NCBI RefSeq assembly: GCF_005869225.1
Contig: NZ_SWFP01000005.1
Location: 62,001 to 126,000 of the forward strand
Length of the DNA: 64,000 nucleotides
Direction of reading: 5' to 3'
Source: Dyadobacter bucti
Lineage (GTDB): Bacteria; Bacteroidota; Bacteroidia; Cytophagales; Spirosomataceae
Shown here: one piece after another, positions 1 to 8,577 of the stretch
Layout of the letters: each line of letters begins with the position of its first letter
Numbering within the stretch: position 1 is the first letter of the stretch
The notes under the pieces: model-generated
Seen by the model: only the letters and a program-made list of their open reading frames with translations
What the model was told of the DNA's origin: nothing
The model's database searches: none
Translations under genes and position numbers: made by a program

Positions 1-254
1 ATCTGGGCGGAAATTTCGCCTGTAAAAGCACCTGATACTTTATCCGAGCAGTTTTGAGCCGCCAGGGCGAAATTGGGGGAATTCTCAATATATTTTTTGA
101 TGGTAGTCAGGTAAATGGCTGGCGGGCAAAGGATGATCTTTACGTCGCTCTGTATCTCATCATTGGCCATATTTACAAGCTCCGACGTAAGCGCAACTGC
201 TTCATCCAGAACCTTATTCATTTTCCAATTACCTGCAACTATTTTCTTGCGCAT
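1..254 (-). CDS. tpiA: Triosephosphate isomerase, N-terminal part (3' end beyond window)
   Basis: Interconverts dihydroxyacetone phosphate and glyceraldehyde 3-phosphate in glycolysis and gluconeogenesis, in the cytosol. The minus strand reads from an ATG at 252-254 as MRKKIVAGNWKMN, the signature start of the TIM barrel with the substrate-binding Asn and Lys (GNWKMN). It continues through ILCPPAIYL and LAAQNCS (family consensus P.....L and GAQN) to the window edge without a stop. About 84 of some 250 residues are present; the catalytic His and Glu lie outside. It is divergent from the aspartic protease gene, with about 294 bases between the two starts. The identification is firm although the gene is cut. 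Confidence 0.95.
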   Translation of the reverse strand, partial: MRKKIVAGNWKMNKVLDEAVALTSELVNMANDEIQSDVKIILCPPAIYLTTIKKYIENSPNFALAAQNCSDKVSGAFTGEISAQ

Positions 255-293
255 AAAAAATTTTTTATTGTGAAAAAAGGTCATTCTACGCAA

Positions 294-301
294 CAAAATT
301 A
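294..301 (-). promoter_or_regulatory. Putative -7 element for tpiA
   Basis: TAATTTTG on the minus strand matches the Bacteroidota -7 consensus TAnnTTTG and sits about 40 bases before the tpiA ATG. No clear -33 TTG lies at the usual distance, so this is a half-match. The rest of the 255-548 gap is AT-rich and shows no other recognisable site except the Shine-Dalgarno of the next gene. Confidence 0.35.
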
Positions 302-548
302 GTATAATTTCATCATTTACATTGTTATCAATAAATGTTTGAAAAAATCACAGAAAGTTTGGACATATAAAGAATTTTTTGTGTTTAATCTAGACAAAAA
401 AGAATTAATTTTACTGTAGTTACAGACGAAGCCGATTTGATACTTAGTTTACACAGAAGATAAAAATGGCAATCAAAACATTTATAATCAATGTGTTTGG
501 AATGTTGACATAGTAGTTATCATCAGAATTTAAAGAAAGGAGGCCACG

Positions 549-1817
549 ATGAAAACGTCTAAGTGGTTTATACTAGCGATCACACTTTTCACGAGTACCA
601 TATCGTCCGCCAAATCGGACGATGTTCCGCCGGTTTCAGAAGAAAAGTATGGTTATTTTCTGGATAAGAATTATAAATCCGCCCGGATACCCTTCGAGCT
701 GCATTCAAACCTGATCCTTTTATATGCGAAAATCAATGACACGGATTCCCTTCGGTTTATCCTGGATACCGGTGTCAGCTCGATTATTATTACCGATCCC
801 TACGTTTTAAAGCCGGACAGGCTGCAGCTGACCCGCAAAGTGAGCCTCACCGGTGCGGGCGAAGGGAAATCCATTTCTGCGCATGTGGCCATCGACAACC
901 GGTTTTCAATGGGGCGCCTGAAAGCCAACCATCAGAATATTGTGGTTCTTGAAGAGGATTTTCTACGGCTGTCCGAGTATGTCGGGGTTCCGGTACATGG
1001 TATTTTCGGCTACGAAATATTCAATAATTTCGTTGTCACCATCGATTTTTCGAGAAAGGAACTGATATTGATGCGTCCTGACAAGTATACTTACAAAACC
1101 AAAAAAGGAGATAAGCATCCACTTATCATCGAAGATACTAAGCCTTTTACGGATGCGGTCACGCTCTATGCCGATGGCAGGGAACATCCGATCCGCGTAC
1201 TGATCGACACGGGTGCAGGACATGCTTTACTTTTGAACAATACATCCAAAGAATCCTTCAGGCTTCCGGAAAAGGTGATCCGGGCGCAGTTGGGCCGTGG
1301 CTTGAATGGGGTAATCAATGGTAATCTGGGCCGTATAGACAGGCTTCGCCTGGGAAGGTTCGAAATGGACAACATAGTGGCCTCCTTTCCGGATAGCATT
1401 GCTTTTGGTTCGAAACTTCATCCGGGGTCGGACCGGCAGGGTAATATTGGCTGTGAGCTTTTGCGGAGGTTCAAAGTAACAATGAATTACCAGGAGCGCT
1501 ACATGGTGCTTAAACCCATTAGGAGCCGCCTTCGCGAGAAATTTGAACATGATATGAGCGGTATGGAGATACGGGCGGAAGGCCGTGACCTGCATTCTTA
1601 TTTTGTTAACCATATCCAGGAAGATTCGCCGGCTTCCAAGGCAGGTTTGGAGGAGGGAGATCAGCTCCTGTTTATAGACGATAATGCGGCATCGGACCTG
1701 AATGTCAGCGACATATACAAGCTCATGCAACGGGGCGACGGCAAAAATATAGACTTGCTGGTGAAACGTAAAGGGGAGATTTTCTTTACGCAGATTACAC
1801 TCAAAAGAATGATTTAA
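549..1817 (+). CDS. Secreted retropepsin-like aspartic protease with PDZ domain
   Basis: Probable envelope protease. Residues 1-22 form a signal peptide (MKTSKWF then a hydrophobic stretch to ISSAKS). Two retropepsin-type motifs follow, LDTGVSS near residue 75 and IDTGAGH near 220, each giving one catalytic Asp. The molecule therefore carries both halves of an active site that retroviral proteases make by dimerisation. Residues about 340-420 form a PDZ domain (SPASKAGLEEGDQLLFIDD) that could bind peptide ends. The start is supported by an unusually good Shine-Dalgarno for this phylum, AAAGGAGG at 536-543, five bases before the ATG. mnmD begins 32 bases after the stop. The substrate is unknown. 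The family resembles Bacteroidota proteins annotated as aspartyl protease/PDZ; the function is inferred from motifs. Confidence 0.85.
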   Translation: MKTSKWFILAITLFTSTISSAKSDDVPPVSEEKYGYFLDKNYKSARIPFELHSNLILLYAKINDTDSLRFILDTGVSSIIITDPYVLKPDRLQLTRKVSLTGAGEGKSISAHVAIDNRFSMGRLKANHQNIVVLEEDFLRLSEYVGVPVHGIFGYEIFNNFVVTIDFSRKELILMRPDKYTYKTKKGDKHPLIIEDTKPFTDAVTLYADGREHPIRVLIDTGAGHALLLNNTSKESFRLPEKVIRAQLGRGLNGVINGNLGRIDRLRLGRFEMDNIVASFPDSIAFGSKLHPGSDRQGNIGCELLRRFKVTMNYQERYMVLKPIRSRLREKFEHDMSGMEIRAEGRDLHSYFVNHIQEDSPASKAGLEEGDQLLFIDDNAASDLNVSDIYKLMQRGDGKNIDLLVKRKGEIFFTQITLKRMI

Positions 1818-1849
1818 TTACTTTTAAGTCAAACTAAACTTTGGCTTAA

Positions 1850-2506
1850 TTGGAACGCTTTATTTTAACAGAGGACGGTTCGCATTCTCTGTACAGCCCA
1901 CAATATAACCAGCAATATCACTCCCTGCAAGGTGCTCTAACAGAATCGGAGCACATTTATATTCAACTGGGACTTTTCCCGATTTTGAGCCAGGCATCTT
2001 CTCCCGTTCATGTTTTTGAGATGGGTTTTGGTACCGGGCTCAATGCATTTTTAGCCTGGAAACTGGCGGATCGATTGCAAAAACCGGTCGATTACACCTC
2101 GGTTGAGGCCTTTCCCGTTCCCGTAGAAGAAGCGGTTTCACTGAATTATGAAACCCTGACCGGTCAAACTGGTTTTGCCCAACTGCATGAATGTGGTTGG
2201 TCCGCCGAGCATCAGCTTTCCGAAAATTTCACGTTTAGGAAAGAAAATGTATATCTTCAAAACTTCCGGTCTGACAAGTTATTTGACGTTGTTTTCTATG
2301 ATGCTTTTGATCCAAGAGCCCAGCCGGAACTTTGGGTGGAAGAAATTTTCTCACAAATAGCGGCCCAAACCTGCACTGGCGGCGTATTAGTTACATATTC
2401 TTCAAAAGGAATTGTAAAGCGTGCACTAAGAGCGGCTGGTTTCAATGTGGAACGTCACAAAGGACCAGGCCGAAAAACGCATGTGCTCAAAGCCATTAAA
2501 TATTAA
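1850..2506 (+). CDS. mnmD: tRNA 5-methylaminomethyl-2-thiouridine methyltransferase, MnmD-type
   Basis: SAM-dependent methyltransferase of the MnmC N-terminal family (DUF752), which converts nm5s2U34 to mnm5s2U34 in the tRNA wobble position. It starts [10 protein letters not shown] and has SAM motif I as [12 protein letters not shown] (about residues 57-68) and a [10 protein letters not shown] motif, typical for standalone MnmD. At 218 residues it has the methyltransferase half only, with no FAD oxidase half. The reading frame has a TAA at 1847-1849 and then TTG at 1850. The first in-frame ATG falls inside motif I, so TTG is the forced start. gmhA follows after 10 bases, so the two are probably cotranscribed. 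Confidence 0.88.
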   Translation: MERFILTEDGSHSLYSPQYNQQYHSLQGALTESEHIYIQLGLFPILSQASSPVHVFEMGFGTGLNAFLAWKLADRLQKPVDYTSVEAFPVPVEEAVSLNYETLTGQTGFAQLHECGWSAEHQLSENFTFRKENVYLQNFRSDKLFDVVFYDAFDPRAQPELWVEEIFSQIAAQTCTGGVLVTYSSKGIVKRALRAAGFNVERHKGPGRKTHVLKAIKY

Positions 2507-2516
2507 ACTTTTAAAA

Positions 2517-3110
2517 ATGAGTTTTCAAAGTATTATCAGCCAGGAATTACAGGAAGCACAGCATGTTTTAGACGCTTTTTTGAATGATCCGGTTCAAACA
2601 GAAAAAATAGAAAAAGCAGCAACCCTGATGGCAGATGCTATCAAAGCCAACGGAAAGATTATTTCCTGCGGAAACGGGGGCTCTCATTGCGACGCTATGC
2701 ATTTTGCGGAGGAGCTGACAGGGCGGTACAGAAACAACCGTCGCGCGTTACCCGCCATTGCGATTTCCGATGTCAGCCATTTGAGTTGCGTGGGCAATGA
2801 TTATGGTTATGAATTTGTGTTCTCAAGATATATGGAGGCATTGGGCCAGCCCGGAGATGTGATGCTTGGGCTGAGTACCAGCGGAAATTCTGCCAATATC
2901 ATCCGGGCTACCGAAGCTGCAAAGGCAAAAGGAATGAAAATTGTGATCCTTTCGGGCAAGGATGGAGGACAGCTGGCGGGTGTGGCGGATGTTGAAATCC
3001 GGGTGGCTCATTTTGGTTATGCCGACAGAATTCAGGAAATACATATCAAAGTGATCCATATTTTTATGTTATTGATAGAAAAAATGGTCATTGCTGAAGT
3101 AGAATCGTAG
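2517..3110 (+). CDS. gmhA: Sedoheptulose 7-phosphate isomerase
   Basis: Cytosolic SIS-domain isomerase making D-glycero-D-manno-heptose 7-phosphate, the first step toward ADP-heptose for lipopolysaccharide core. Visible motifs are [16 protein letters not shown] (phosphate loop and metal/active-site His and Glu), [10 protein letters not shown] (second phosphate-binding Ser cluster) and the C-terminal [11 protein letters not shown] with the catalytic Glu and His. The open frame extends upstream to 2445 inside mnmD, but the ATG at 2517 gives the family start [14 protein letters not shown] and a normal 197 residues. It follows mnmD by 10 bases. A GTCA decamer inverted-repeat element lies directly downstream. 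Confidence 0.93.
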   Translation: MSFQSIISQELQEAQHVLDAFLNDPVQTEKIEKAATLMADAIKANGKIISCGNGGSHCDAMHFAEELTGRYRNNRRALPAIAISDVSHLSCVGNDYGYEFVFSRYMEALGQPGDVMLGLSTSGNSANIIRATEAAKAKGMKIVILSGKDGGQLAGVADVEIRVAHFGYADRIQEIHIKVIHIFMLLIEKMVIAEVES

Positions 3111-3120
3111 GCGGATGGAA

Positions 3121-3240
3121 TCTTTAGTCATGTCATTTTTAGTCTTGCGTGGTCATGTATTGTTGTTTTAAAGTTTCAAATGCAGACCTGACACCAAGTG
3201 ACTAAAAATGACCATAAGTGACAATACGTGACTTTTTGAT
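3121..3240. repeat. GTCA-decamer inverted array, copy A
   Basis: The left arm has GTCA or near-GTCA words starting at 3132, 3142, 3152 and 3162, exactly 10 bases apart. The right arm has the complement TGAC starting at 3189, 3199, 3209, 3219 and 3229, again exactly 10 apart. A perfect 13-base inverted repeat (GTCATTTTTAGTC at 3132-3144 against 3200-3212) forms the core of a possible hairpin with a loop of about 55 bases. The six bases between GTCA words are T/G-rich. Related copies lie at 37.0 and 41.2 kb. It sits between the gmhA stop and the Nudix gene. No coding potential is seen because a 10-base period breaks any frame. Confidence 0.85.
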
Positions 3241-3297
3241 TATCCAAGACTATTGTTATTCTTGCTTCGAAATAATTTCCCACTATAATTTTTTTTC

Positions 3298-3738
3298 ATG
3301 AACGTACGTCCATCAGCTATTATTCGGAAAGGCAATTCTGTTTTGACCTTACGTTACAGATATGGGGACACGGATGTATATGCGCTGCCTGGTGGTAATC
3401 CGGATCCCGGTGAATGCCTGACTGATGCGCTTGTGCGGGAACTCATGGAAGAATTGGGAGTCCGTGCTCAATTGAAAGGAATGACATTCTGCGGGGAGGT
3501 AGTTTGGCAGGAAGTGCAGAAAGAGACTTTGCACATTGTTTTTGCGACTGACATATCGGACCAGATCCCGGATTTAAACCCAGAACAGACAACAGCCCTC
3601 GAAATCGTCTGGCTGCCCCTGGGCGAGATGGAATCAAAAATTATGTATCCCAATGTTGGCAAACAAATTGCCGCCTTCTGTTGTAACGAACTCATTCCGG
3701 GATACATTGGGGTGATAGACCAGCCCTATATCCGGTAA
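3298..3738 (+). CDS. Nudix hydrolase
   Basis: Hydrolyses a nucleoside diphosphate linked to some other moiety. The substrate cannot be told from sequence. The Nudix box is complete: GGNPDPGE...REL..ELGV at about residues 30-53 fits GX5EX7REUXEEXGU without a mismatch, with the metal-binding Glu residues present. At 146 residues it is a single-domain member. The ATG at 3298 starts MNVRPSAIIRKGNSVL, the usual first strand of the fold. It is a single gene between repeat copy A and the SNF2 helicase gene. Confidence 0.88.
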   Translation: MNVRPSAIIRKGNSVLTLRYRYGDTDVYALPGGNPDPGECLTDALVRELMEELGVRAQLKGMTFCGEVVWQEVQKETLHIVFATDISDQIPDLNPEQTTALEIVWLPLGEMESKIMYPNVGKQIAAFCCNELIPGYIGVIDQPYIR

Positions 3739-3769
3739 TCCGGTTCCGATTTCTGTATATATACCGTCC

Positions 3770-3804
3770 TTGCTTCTATAAAACAGAAACAAACCGTATT
3801 TTTG
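3770..3804 (+). promoter_or_regulatory. Putative promoter of the SNF2 helicase gene
   Basis: TTG at 3770-3772 and a perfect TAnnTTTG (TATTTTTG) at 3797-3804 are separated by 24 bases, slightly long for the Bacteroidota -33/-7 pair. The -7 element lies about 25 bases before the ATG at 3829. Confidence 0.5.
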
Positions 3805-3828
3805 CATTTTTAAAAGGCTGACGGGTAA

Positions 3829-6800
3829 ATGGAAAACGAAAAGAAGGAGAAATTATCCAACTTCTTATTAAGACGGACGGAGAAGGAAGTATTGTCAAGA
3901 GGACGTTCTATTTACAGCAGTGGCGGTCTAAAGGTTTCGAAACTGGATTACCATGGTTCGGGTAATGCTGAATTTAAGGTCAAAAGTGACTATTCGATCC
4001 AGTATTATCAGATCTACATCCGTGATTTTCTTACGCCTCAAATAACAACGGAATGTTCATGTCCTGACAAAAACGGGCTTTGCAAACACCGCGTTGCAGC
4101 TATTTTGTATATTCTTGACAAAATGCCGACTATCAAGCAGGTGGTGCACGAAATGAGCAACACGGTGGTCGAGCTACCTGAGATCAAGGATTTCCAGTTG
4201 AGAAGCCTTGTGCTGGAAGATACCTGGAAAGCCAAGGATGAACCCCGCCAGGTTGATATAATCTCTGCCAAAGAAGGTGATGCAGAATGCGTAGTTCACG
4301 ATGGCGGCCAGGATTTTACCGTCAAATTTAGCCGTGTAAAAGGTACCCGACAGATTCAGACTTCCTGTACTTGTGACAAAAAACTATGGGTTCCGCTGTG
4401 TGAGCACAAGCTTGCCGCATTGCTGAAACTCCGGGAAGAACTCGGCGAGAGAGCGTTCGAAGTGATGCGCGACCTTACGGTTGAAAAAAATAATTTACTG
4501 GCTGAGTACGGTTATACCCTCGACGACCAGATTAAGGACAAGTTTGATTTCAGGCTTGACGAGGACGGTGCCCTGCTGCTCATCAAGCTCGATCCTTCTC
4601 TTCAGAAAGTTGGCCCGTACCAGAACTGGGAAGCATTAAGGCAGAGAATTTTGCCGAATCAAAGTATACAGTTTGGCGTAGCAGATGCTGAAAATGCCCA
4701 GGACGAGGAGGACAGGATTTCCATATTTGTATTTTGGCCTAAAGGAAAAGACCATTTGCTGGATATGGGTTTCGGGGTGTTTTCGGTAAAATATAATTCG
4801 AAATCAGAAAAAATCACCAATATCCGGAACATAGCCGGAGGGTCGAGCCACTATTATTCGGCGGACGAAATTCCCGTTTTGACCGAAGCTGATGCCCGAC
4901 TTGTAAGGCTGGCAAAACATTGGGAGGAAGGCCTTCAGAAATTTATCCGTAAACAGGGTTGGGCTTATAATGCATATTTACATTTTGATGATGTAAGCTC
5001 AGAGCAGCGTTATGAGGCAAGGAATTACGTTGGAAAGCAGCTTAACCGTGTTTTTAACGACCTTGATGGAGAGCGGTTGTACCTGGCCGACGGCGACTAT
5101 GTAACAAGTCATAACCAGCTTACTCCCCTTGAACTTCATCGCGAACCTGTGAAGGTTTTCTTTGTTCTGACGGAGGATAAGGAATATGTTACACTCAATC
5201 CATATGTGGAGCTGATACCCGGAAGTCCGCTGGAATTGCAGAAAGTGGTATCACTGGATAGCTTCTGGCTGGGGCTTCATAATGAAAAAACACTTTTCCG
5301 CTGGGCTGGGATCAGTGAAGCCGAAATGGTCGCTTTTCTTGGTCAGACGGGTTATAAAATCAGGGTAAAAAGGGATTTTTCAGAGAGCTTTCTGACCGAC
5401 TGGATCATGCCGGTTACCGAGCAGTTTGATGTAATTTTTCAAACCCGGCACGCTGTGGAATCCCGGAGCTTGTCTTATCTGAGGCCAAAGATTTATCTCA
5501 AAGAGGACGATGCCAATTTGCTTATTGTGCCTTCCTATGTGTATGGGGGCGAAAATGAGGAAAATGAGCTGGAATTTTTTCACGACCAGCGACGCACCAA
5601 AGCGGGTTTTGAGAACAATACGATCACAATGCTCGAACGTGATCAGGGAGCTGAGAATGCAGTATGGGAGTGGCTAAGGTCGCTTCGTCCGGAGTTCGCG
5701 CATCAATCCGGGCAGCCTTTCTTTTACATTCCTTTTGAGAGTGTCATGAACAGAGGCTGGTTCTTCAACTTTGTTGAGGCGGTTGAAAAAAATAATTACG
5801 AATTGCTGGGATTCCGCGACCTTAAAAAGATGCGGTTTAATCCGAATCGCGGAAAAGTTCAGGTTAAAACTTCCTCCGGTATCGACTGGTTTGATATGGA
5901 GGTCGAGATCAGTTTTGGAGACCAGCGTGTTTCTTTGGCAGAAGCCAAAAAGGCTTTGCTGAAAAAACAAAACTATGTAACGCTGAAAGACGGTTCGCTG
6001 GGGGTGCTTCCCGAGGAATGGATCCAAAAACTGGAACCACTGTTCAAGTTTGGAAGAGTTGACGGCGAGGGGATACATCTGTCTAAAATACATTTTTCCC
6101 TTATCGATGAGCTGGTTTCCGAAGTGGATAATGAAGCGGTTTTTCGTGAATTATGGGAGAAAAAGCAAAAGCTGCTGAACTTCAAAGAAATACCTAATGT
6201 GCCGCTTCCCCAAAATATCAACGGCACTTTGAGACAATATCAGGAAGAAGGCTATAAATGGATTCATTTTTTGGACGAATTCAGTTGGGGAGGATGCCTT
6301 GCGGACGATATGGGATTGGGAAAAACGCTGCAGATGCTGACCTTTATACAGCAACAAAAAAATCTGAATCCGCATTTTACAAATCTGGTCGTTGTTCCTA
6401 CCACATTGATTTTCAACTGGCAGGCTGAGGCGGCAAAGTTTACGCCGGATCTGAATCTGTATGTGCACCGCGGAATGACCCGGAGGAAGGACATCGGATT
6501 TTTCAGGGAATATGATATTATCCTTACCACTTACGGGACTATGCGAAGCGATGTTGAGTTGCTGCGGCAGTTCGATTTTCATTATATTGTTCTGGACGAG
6601 GCTCAGGCAATTAAAAATCCAGACTCGCTGACTTCGAAGGCAACAAGGCTGCTACGCGCGGATAACCGCCTCACAATGACTGGTACACCTGTTGAAAACA
6701 ATACTTTTGACCTGTATTCGCAATTTGAATTTTTGAATCCCGGCATGCTCGGAAACCCGGATTTTTTCCGTACCGAATATGCCACACCCATTGACAAATA

Positions 6801-7611
6801 CCAGGACAAGGAAAAAGCGGAAGAATTGAGAAAACTCGTTTATCCCTTCATGCTGAAACGTACAAAGGAGGAAGTTGCGACGGATTTGCCCGACAAAACT
6901 GAAACCATCCTTTTCTGTGAAATGGGTACAAAGCAGCGTAAGGTTTACGATACTTTCCGGGAAAAATACCGCCTGGAAATTGCCGAAAAACTTGCTACCG
7001 AGGGTCTTAACAAAAGCAGCTTCCTGATCCTCGAAGCCTTGCTGAAACTTCGTCAGATATGTGATTCTCCATCTATATTGTCGGGCGATGAAGATTACGG
7101 AAACGAATCGGCTAAGCTTGAAGAGATTATACGTGAAATCGAAGAAAATGCTTCCAATCATAAAATACTGATTTTTAGCCAGTTCCTGGGAATGCTGGAT
7201 CTTATCCGTCAGCATTTGGAGCGCGTCAAAATCCCCTATGAATACCTGGACGGCCAGACTGTCGACAGAGCTGGCCGCGTGAATCGCTTCCAGAGTGACC
7301 AGACATGCCGGGTATTTCTCATGAGCCTAAAAGCAGGAGGGGTAGGGCTTAACCTTACCGAAGCGGATTATGTATATCTGGTAGATCCCTGGTGGAACCC
7401 CGCAGTAGAGCGGCAAGCCATCGACAGGACGCACCGAATTGGTCAAACCCGGAAAGTATTCGCTTATAAAATGATTTGTAAAGATACGATCGAAGAAAAA
7501 ATCGTATTGCTTCAGCAACGGAAGCAGGACTTAGTAGAAGATCTCGTGGGAGGGGAATCTGGCTTTATTAAAAAACTGAGTCAGGAAGATATAATGGGCC
7601 TTTTCAGTTAA
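3829..7611 (+). CDS. SNF2-family DEAD/DEAH helicase with two SWIM zinc fingers
   Basis: ATP-dependent DNA translocase/helicase of the Rad54/SNF2 class; the exact role (repair, transcription recycling) is unknown. The N-terminus holds two SWIM motifs, CSCPDKNGLCKH near residue 77 and CTCDKKLWVPLCEH near 180, probable zinc and nucleic-acid binders. A long middle region precedes the SNF2 core, with Walker A DDMGLGKT near 825, DEAQ box near 924, and the C-terminal helicase lobe with SLKAGGVGLNL, DPWWNPAVE.QA.DR.HRIGQ near 1170-1205. Length 1260 is usual for this SWIM-SNF2 type. Its last four bases overlap the stop of the convergent hypothetical gene. No neighbouring methylase or nuclease suggests a defence role. 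Confidence 0.92.
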   Translation: MENEKKEKLSNFLLRRTEKEVLSRGRSIYSSGGLKVSKLDYHGSGNAEFKVKSDYSIQYYQIYIRDFLTPQITTECSCPDKNGLCKHRVAAILYILDKMPTIKQVVHEMSNTVVELPEIKDFQLRSLVLEDTWKAKDEPRQVDIISAKEGDAECVVHDGGQDFTVKFSRVKGTRQIQTSCTCDKKLWVPLCEHKLAALLKLREELGERAFEVMRDLTVEKNNLLAEYGYTLDDQIKDKFDFRLDEDGALLLIKLDPSLQKVGPYQNWEALRQRILPNQSIQFGVADAENAQDEEDRISIFVFWPKGKDHLLDMGFGVFSVKYNSKSEKITNIRNIAGGSSHYYSADEIPVLTEADARLVRLAKHWEEGLQKFIRKQGWAYNAYLHFDDVSSEQRYEARNYVGKQLNRVFNDLDGERLYLADGDYVTSHNQLTPLELHREPVKVFFVLTEDKEYVTLNPYVELIPGSPLELQKVVSLDSFWLGLHNEKTLFRWAGISEAEMVAFLGQTGYKIRVKRDFSESFLTDWIMPVTEQFDVIFQTRHAVESRSLSYLRPKIYLKEDDANLLIVPSYVYGGENEENELEFFHDQRRTKAGFENNTITMLERDQGAENAVWEWLRSLRPEFAHQSGQPFFYIPFESVMNRGWFFNFVEAVEKNNYELLGFRDLKKMRFNPNRGKVQVKTSSGIDWFDMEVEISFGDQRVSLAEAKKALLKKQNYVTLKDGSLGVLPEEWIQKLEPLFKFGRVDGEGIHLSKIHFSLIDELVSEVDNEAVFRELWEKKQKLLNFKEIPNVPLPQNINGTLRQYQEEGYKWIHFLDEFSWGGCLADDMGLGKTLQMLTFIQQQKNLNPHFTNLVVVPTTLIFNWQAEAAKFTPDLNLYVHRGMTRRKDIGFFREYDIILTTYGTMRSDVELLRQFDFHYIVLDEAQAIKNPDSLTSKATRLLRADNRLTMTGTPVENNTFDLYSQFEFLNPGMLGNPDFFRTEYATPIDKYQDKEKAEELRKLVYPFMLKRTKEEVATDLPDKTETILFCEMGTKQRKVYDTFREKYRLEIAEKLATEGLNKSSFLILEALLKLRQICDSPSILSGDEDYGNESAKLEEIIREIEENASNHKILIFSQFLGMLDLIRQHLERVKIPYEYLDGQTVDRAGRVNRFQSDQTCRVFLMSLKAGGVGLNLTEADYVYLVDPWWNPAVERQAIDRTHRIGQTRKVFAYKMICKDTIEEKIVLLQQRKQDLVEDLVGGESGFIKKLSQEDIMGLFS

Positions 7612-7940
7612 TTTTCGGTTCGCTCATTTGGTGCGTAATTTCCCAAATTTGTCCCTTTTGACGACACATTCGCCACATTTTCACTGGAGAGGGTAAAGGT
7701 ATTGAATGTACTATCCAGAGAAGTGAGCTCAACCAGCCGTGCCTTGGTTCCGGTTGGAGCATTAGAATCTGTTCCCTGCAGCTTTTGGTTTGACAGACGG
7801 ATCTCATTGATGTCTTCCAGCGGCATACTATATATCTTTTCTGCTTTTTCTACCCTTAATGCCTTGTAGCGTGCTTCTTTTTGTGCTATACAAAGCCCTA
7901 AAAAGACCGAGGCAATTAATAATGTTTGACGATTTTTCAT
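7608..7940 (-). CDS. Small secreted hypothetical protein
   Basis: I do not recognise this protein. Started at the ATG at 7938-7940, it is 110 residues with a signal peptide (MKNRQTLLIASVFLGLCIAQ). The mature part includes YKALRVEKAEKIYSMPLEDINEIRL, suggesting a small beta-rich domain, and ends in a polar Asn/Ser/Thr-rich tail. The open frame reaches back to 7979, but those 13 extra residues would block the signal peptide. Its stop codon overlaps that of the convergent SNF2 gene by four bases, with no room for a separate terminator. It could be a periplasmic or surface protein; no function is proposed. Confidence 0.55.
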   Translation of the reverse strand: MKNRQTLLIASVFLGLCIAQKEARYKALRVEKAEKIYSMPLEDINEIRLSNQKLQGTDSNAPTGTKARLVELTSLDSTFNTFTLSSENVANVSSKGTNLGNYAPNERTEN

Positions 7941-8086
7941 AAAGAACATGTATAGTTTTTGGTATCCACGATCGGACAACTACACGACAAAGAACAATTT
8001 TCAGGCCAATTAGTTGGAACCTTCTAAAATTATTTACCGAAAATTGCCCGATAGTTACTAACGGGGTTGTTCTGGTAAATACTGCC

Positions 8087-8473
8087 CTACGGGTTAAGTA
8101 TAGCAGTAAATTCAATTTCGACTAAATAATCAGGAGACACCAGCTTGCTGATCTCATAAATACCGGTCGTTGGCTTAATATCTTTGAAATAAGTCCCGTG
8201 GGCCCGGGCAATGTCATCAAAAAGCTGAATGTCGGTCGTGAATATCCGGGTACGGATCACGTCGTTCAGGCTGGCACCTGCTTCTTCCAGTACTTTTGCG
8301 ATACGCTCGATGATGTTATTGGTTTGTGCAAATGCATCGTCGGCTTTCACTTTCTCGCCGTCAACTATGGCAACAGTACCGGCCACTTCAACGATATTTC
8401 CTATGCGTACCGCGCGGCAGTAGCCCATTTTGTCTTCCCAAGGAGAGCCGGAAAGTATATTTTGTCTTGACAT
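8087..8473 (-). CDS. RidA/YjgF-family protein
   Basis: Member of the RidA (YjgF/YER057c/UK114) family, trimeric proteins whose best-known member hydrolyses reactive enamine/imine intermediates from PLP enzymes. The 128 residues cover the whole fold: AGTVAIVDGEKVKADDAFAQTNNIIERIAKVLEEAG..., then the DVIRTRIFTTDI strand and the C-terminal VEIEFTAIL. The arginine that gives RidA its deaminase activity is normally in P.RS near residue 105; here the stretch reads PTTGIYEI, so that arginine is missing. This places it in a Rid subgroup for which imine hydrolysis should not be assumed. It is a single gene with its own promoter-like sequence. Confidence 0.88.
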   Translation of the reverse strand: MSRQNILSGSPWEDKMGYCRAVRIGNIVEVAGTVAIVDGEKVKADDAFAQTNNIIERIAKVLEEAGASLNDVIRTRIFTTDIQLFDDIARAHGTYFKDIKPTTGIYEISKLVSPDYLVEIEFTAILNP

Positions 8474-8499
8474 AGCAATGATTACTTATTCTAAAAGTA

Positions 8500-8528
8500 C
8501 AAATATAGGACTATGCGTACAATTCCAA
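8500..8528 (-). promoter_or_regulatory. Putative promoter of the RidA-family gene
   Basis: On the minus strand TTG (8526-8528), 18 bases, then TATATTTG (8500-8507), an exact match to the TAnnTTTG -7 consensus. The -7 element is 26 bases upstream of the ATG at 8473. Confidence 0.6.
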
Positions 8529-8577
8529 TCCAAGTACTTCATTAAATTAAAACTTAATGCTTCCATTCGGCGAATGG

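Noticed and set aside
54-302. Plus-strand 82-codon ORF at the left edge
   Set aside because: It is antisense to the clear tpiA reading frame, and its product resembles nothing known.
1227-1730. Minus-strand 167-codon ORF
   Set aside because: Lies wholly within the aspartic protease gene on the other strand; no family motif.
6652-7215. Minus-strand 187-codon ORF
   Set aside because: Antisense to the helicase core of the SNF2 gene; Phe-rich shadow translation.
3829-7611. Part of a phage-defence system (SNF2 helicase)
   Set aside because: Neighbouring genes are housekeeping; no nuclease, methylase or phospholipase-D gene is next to it.
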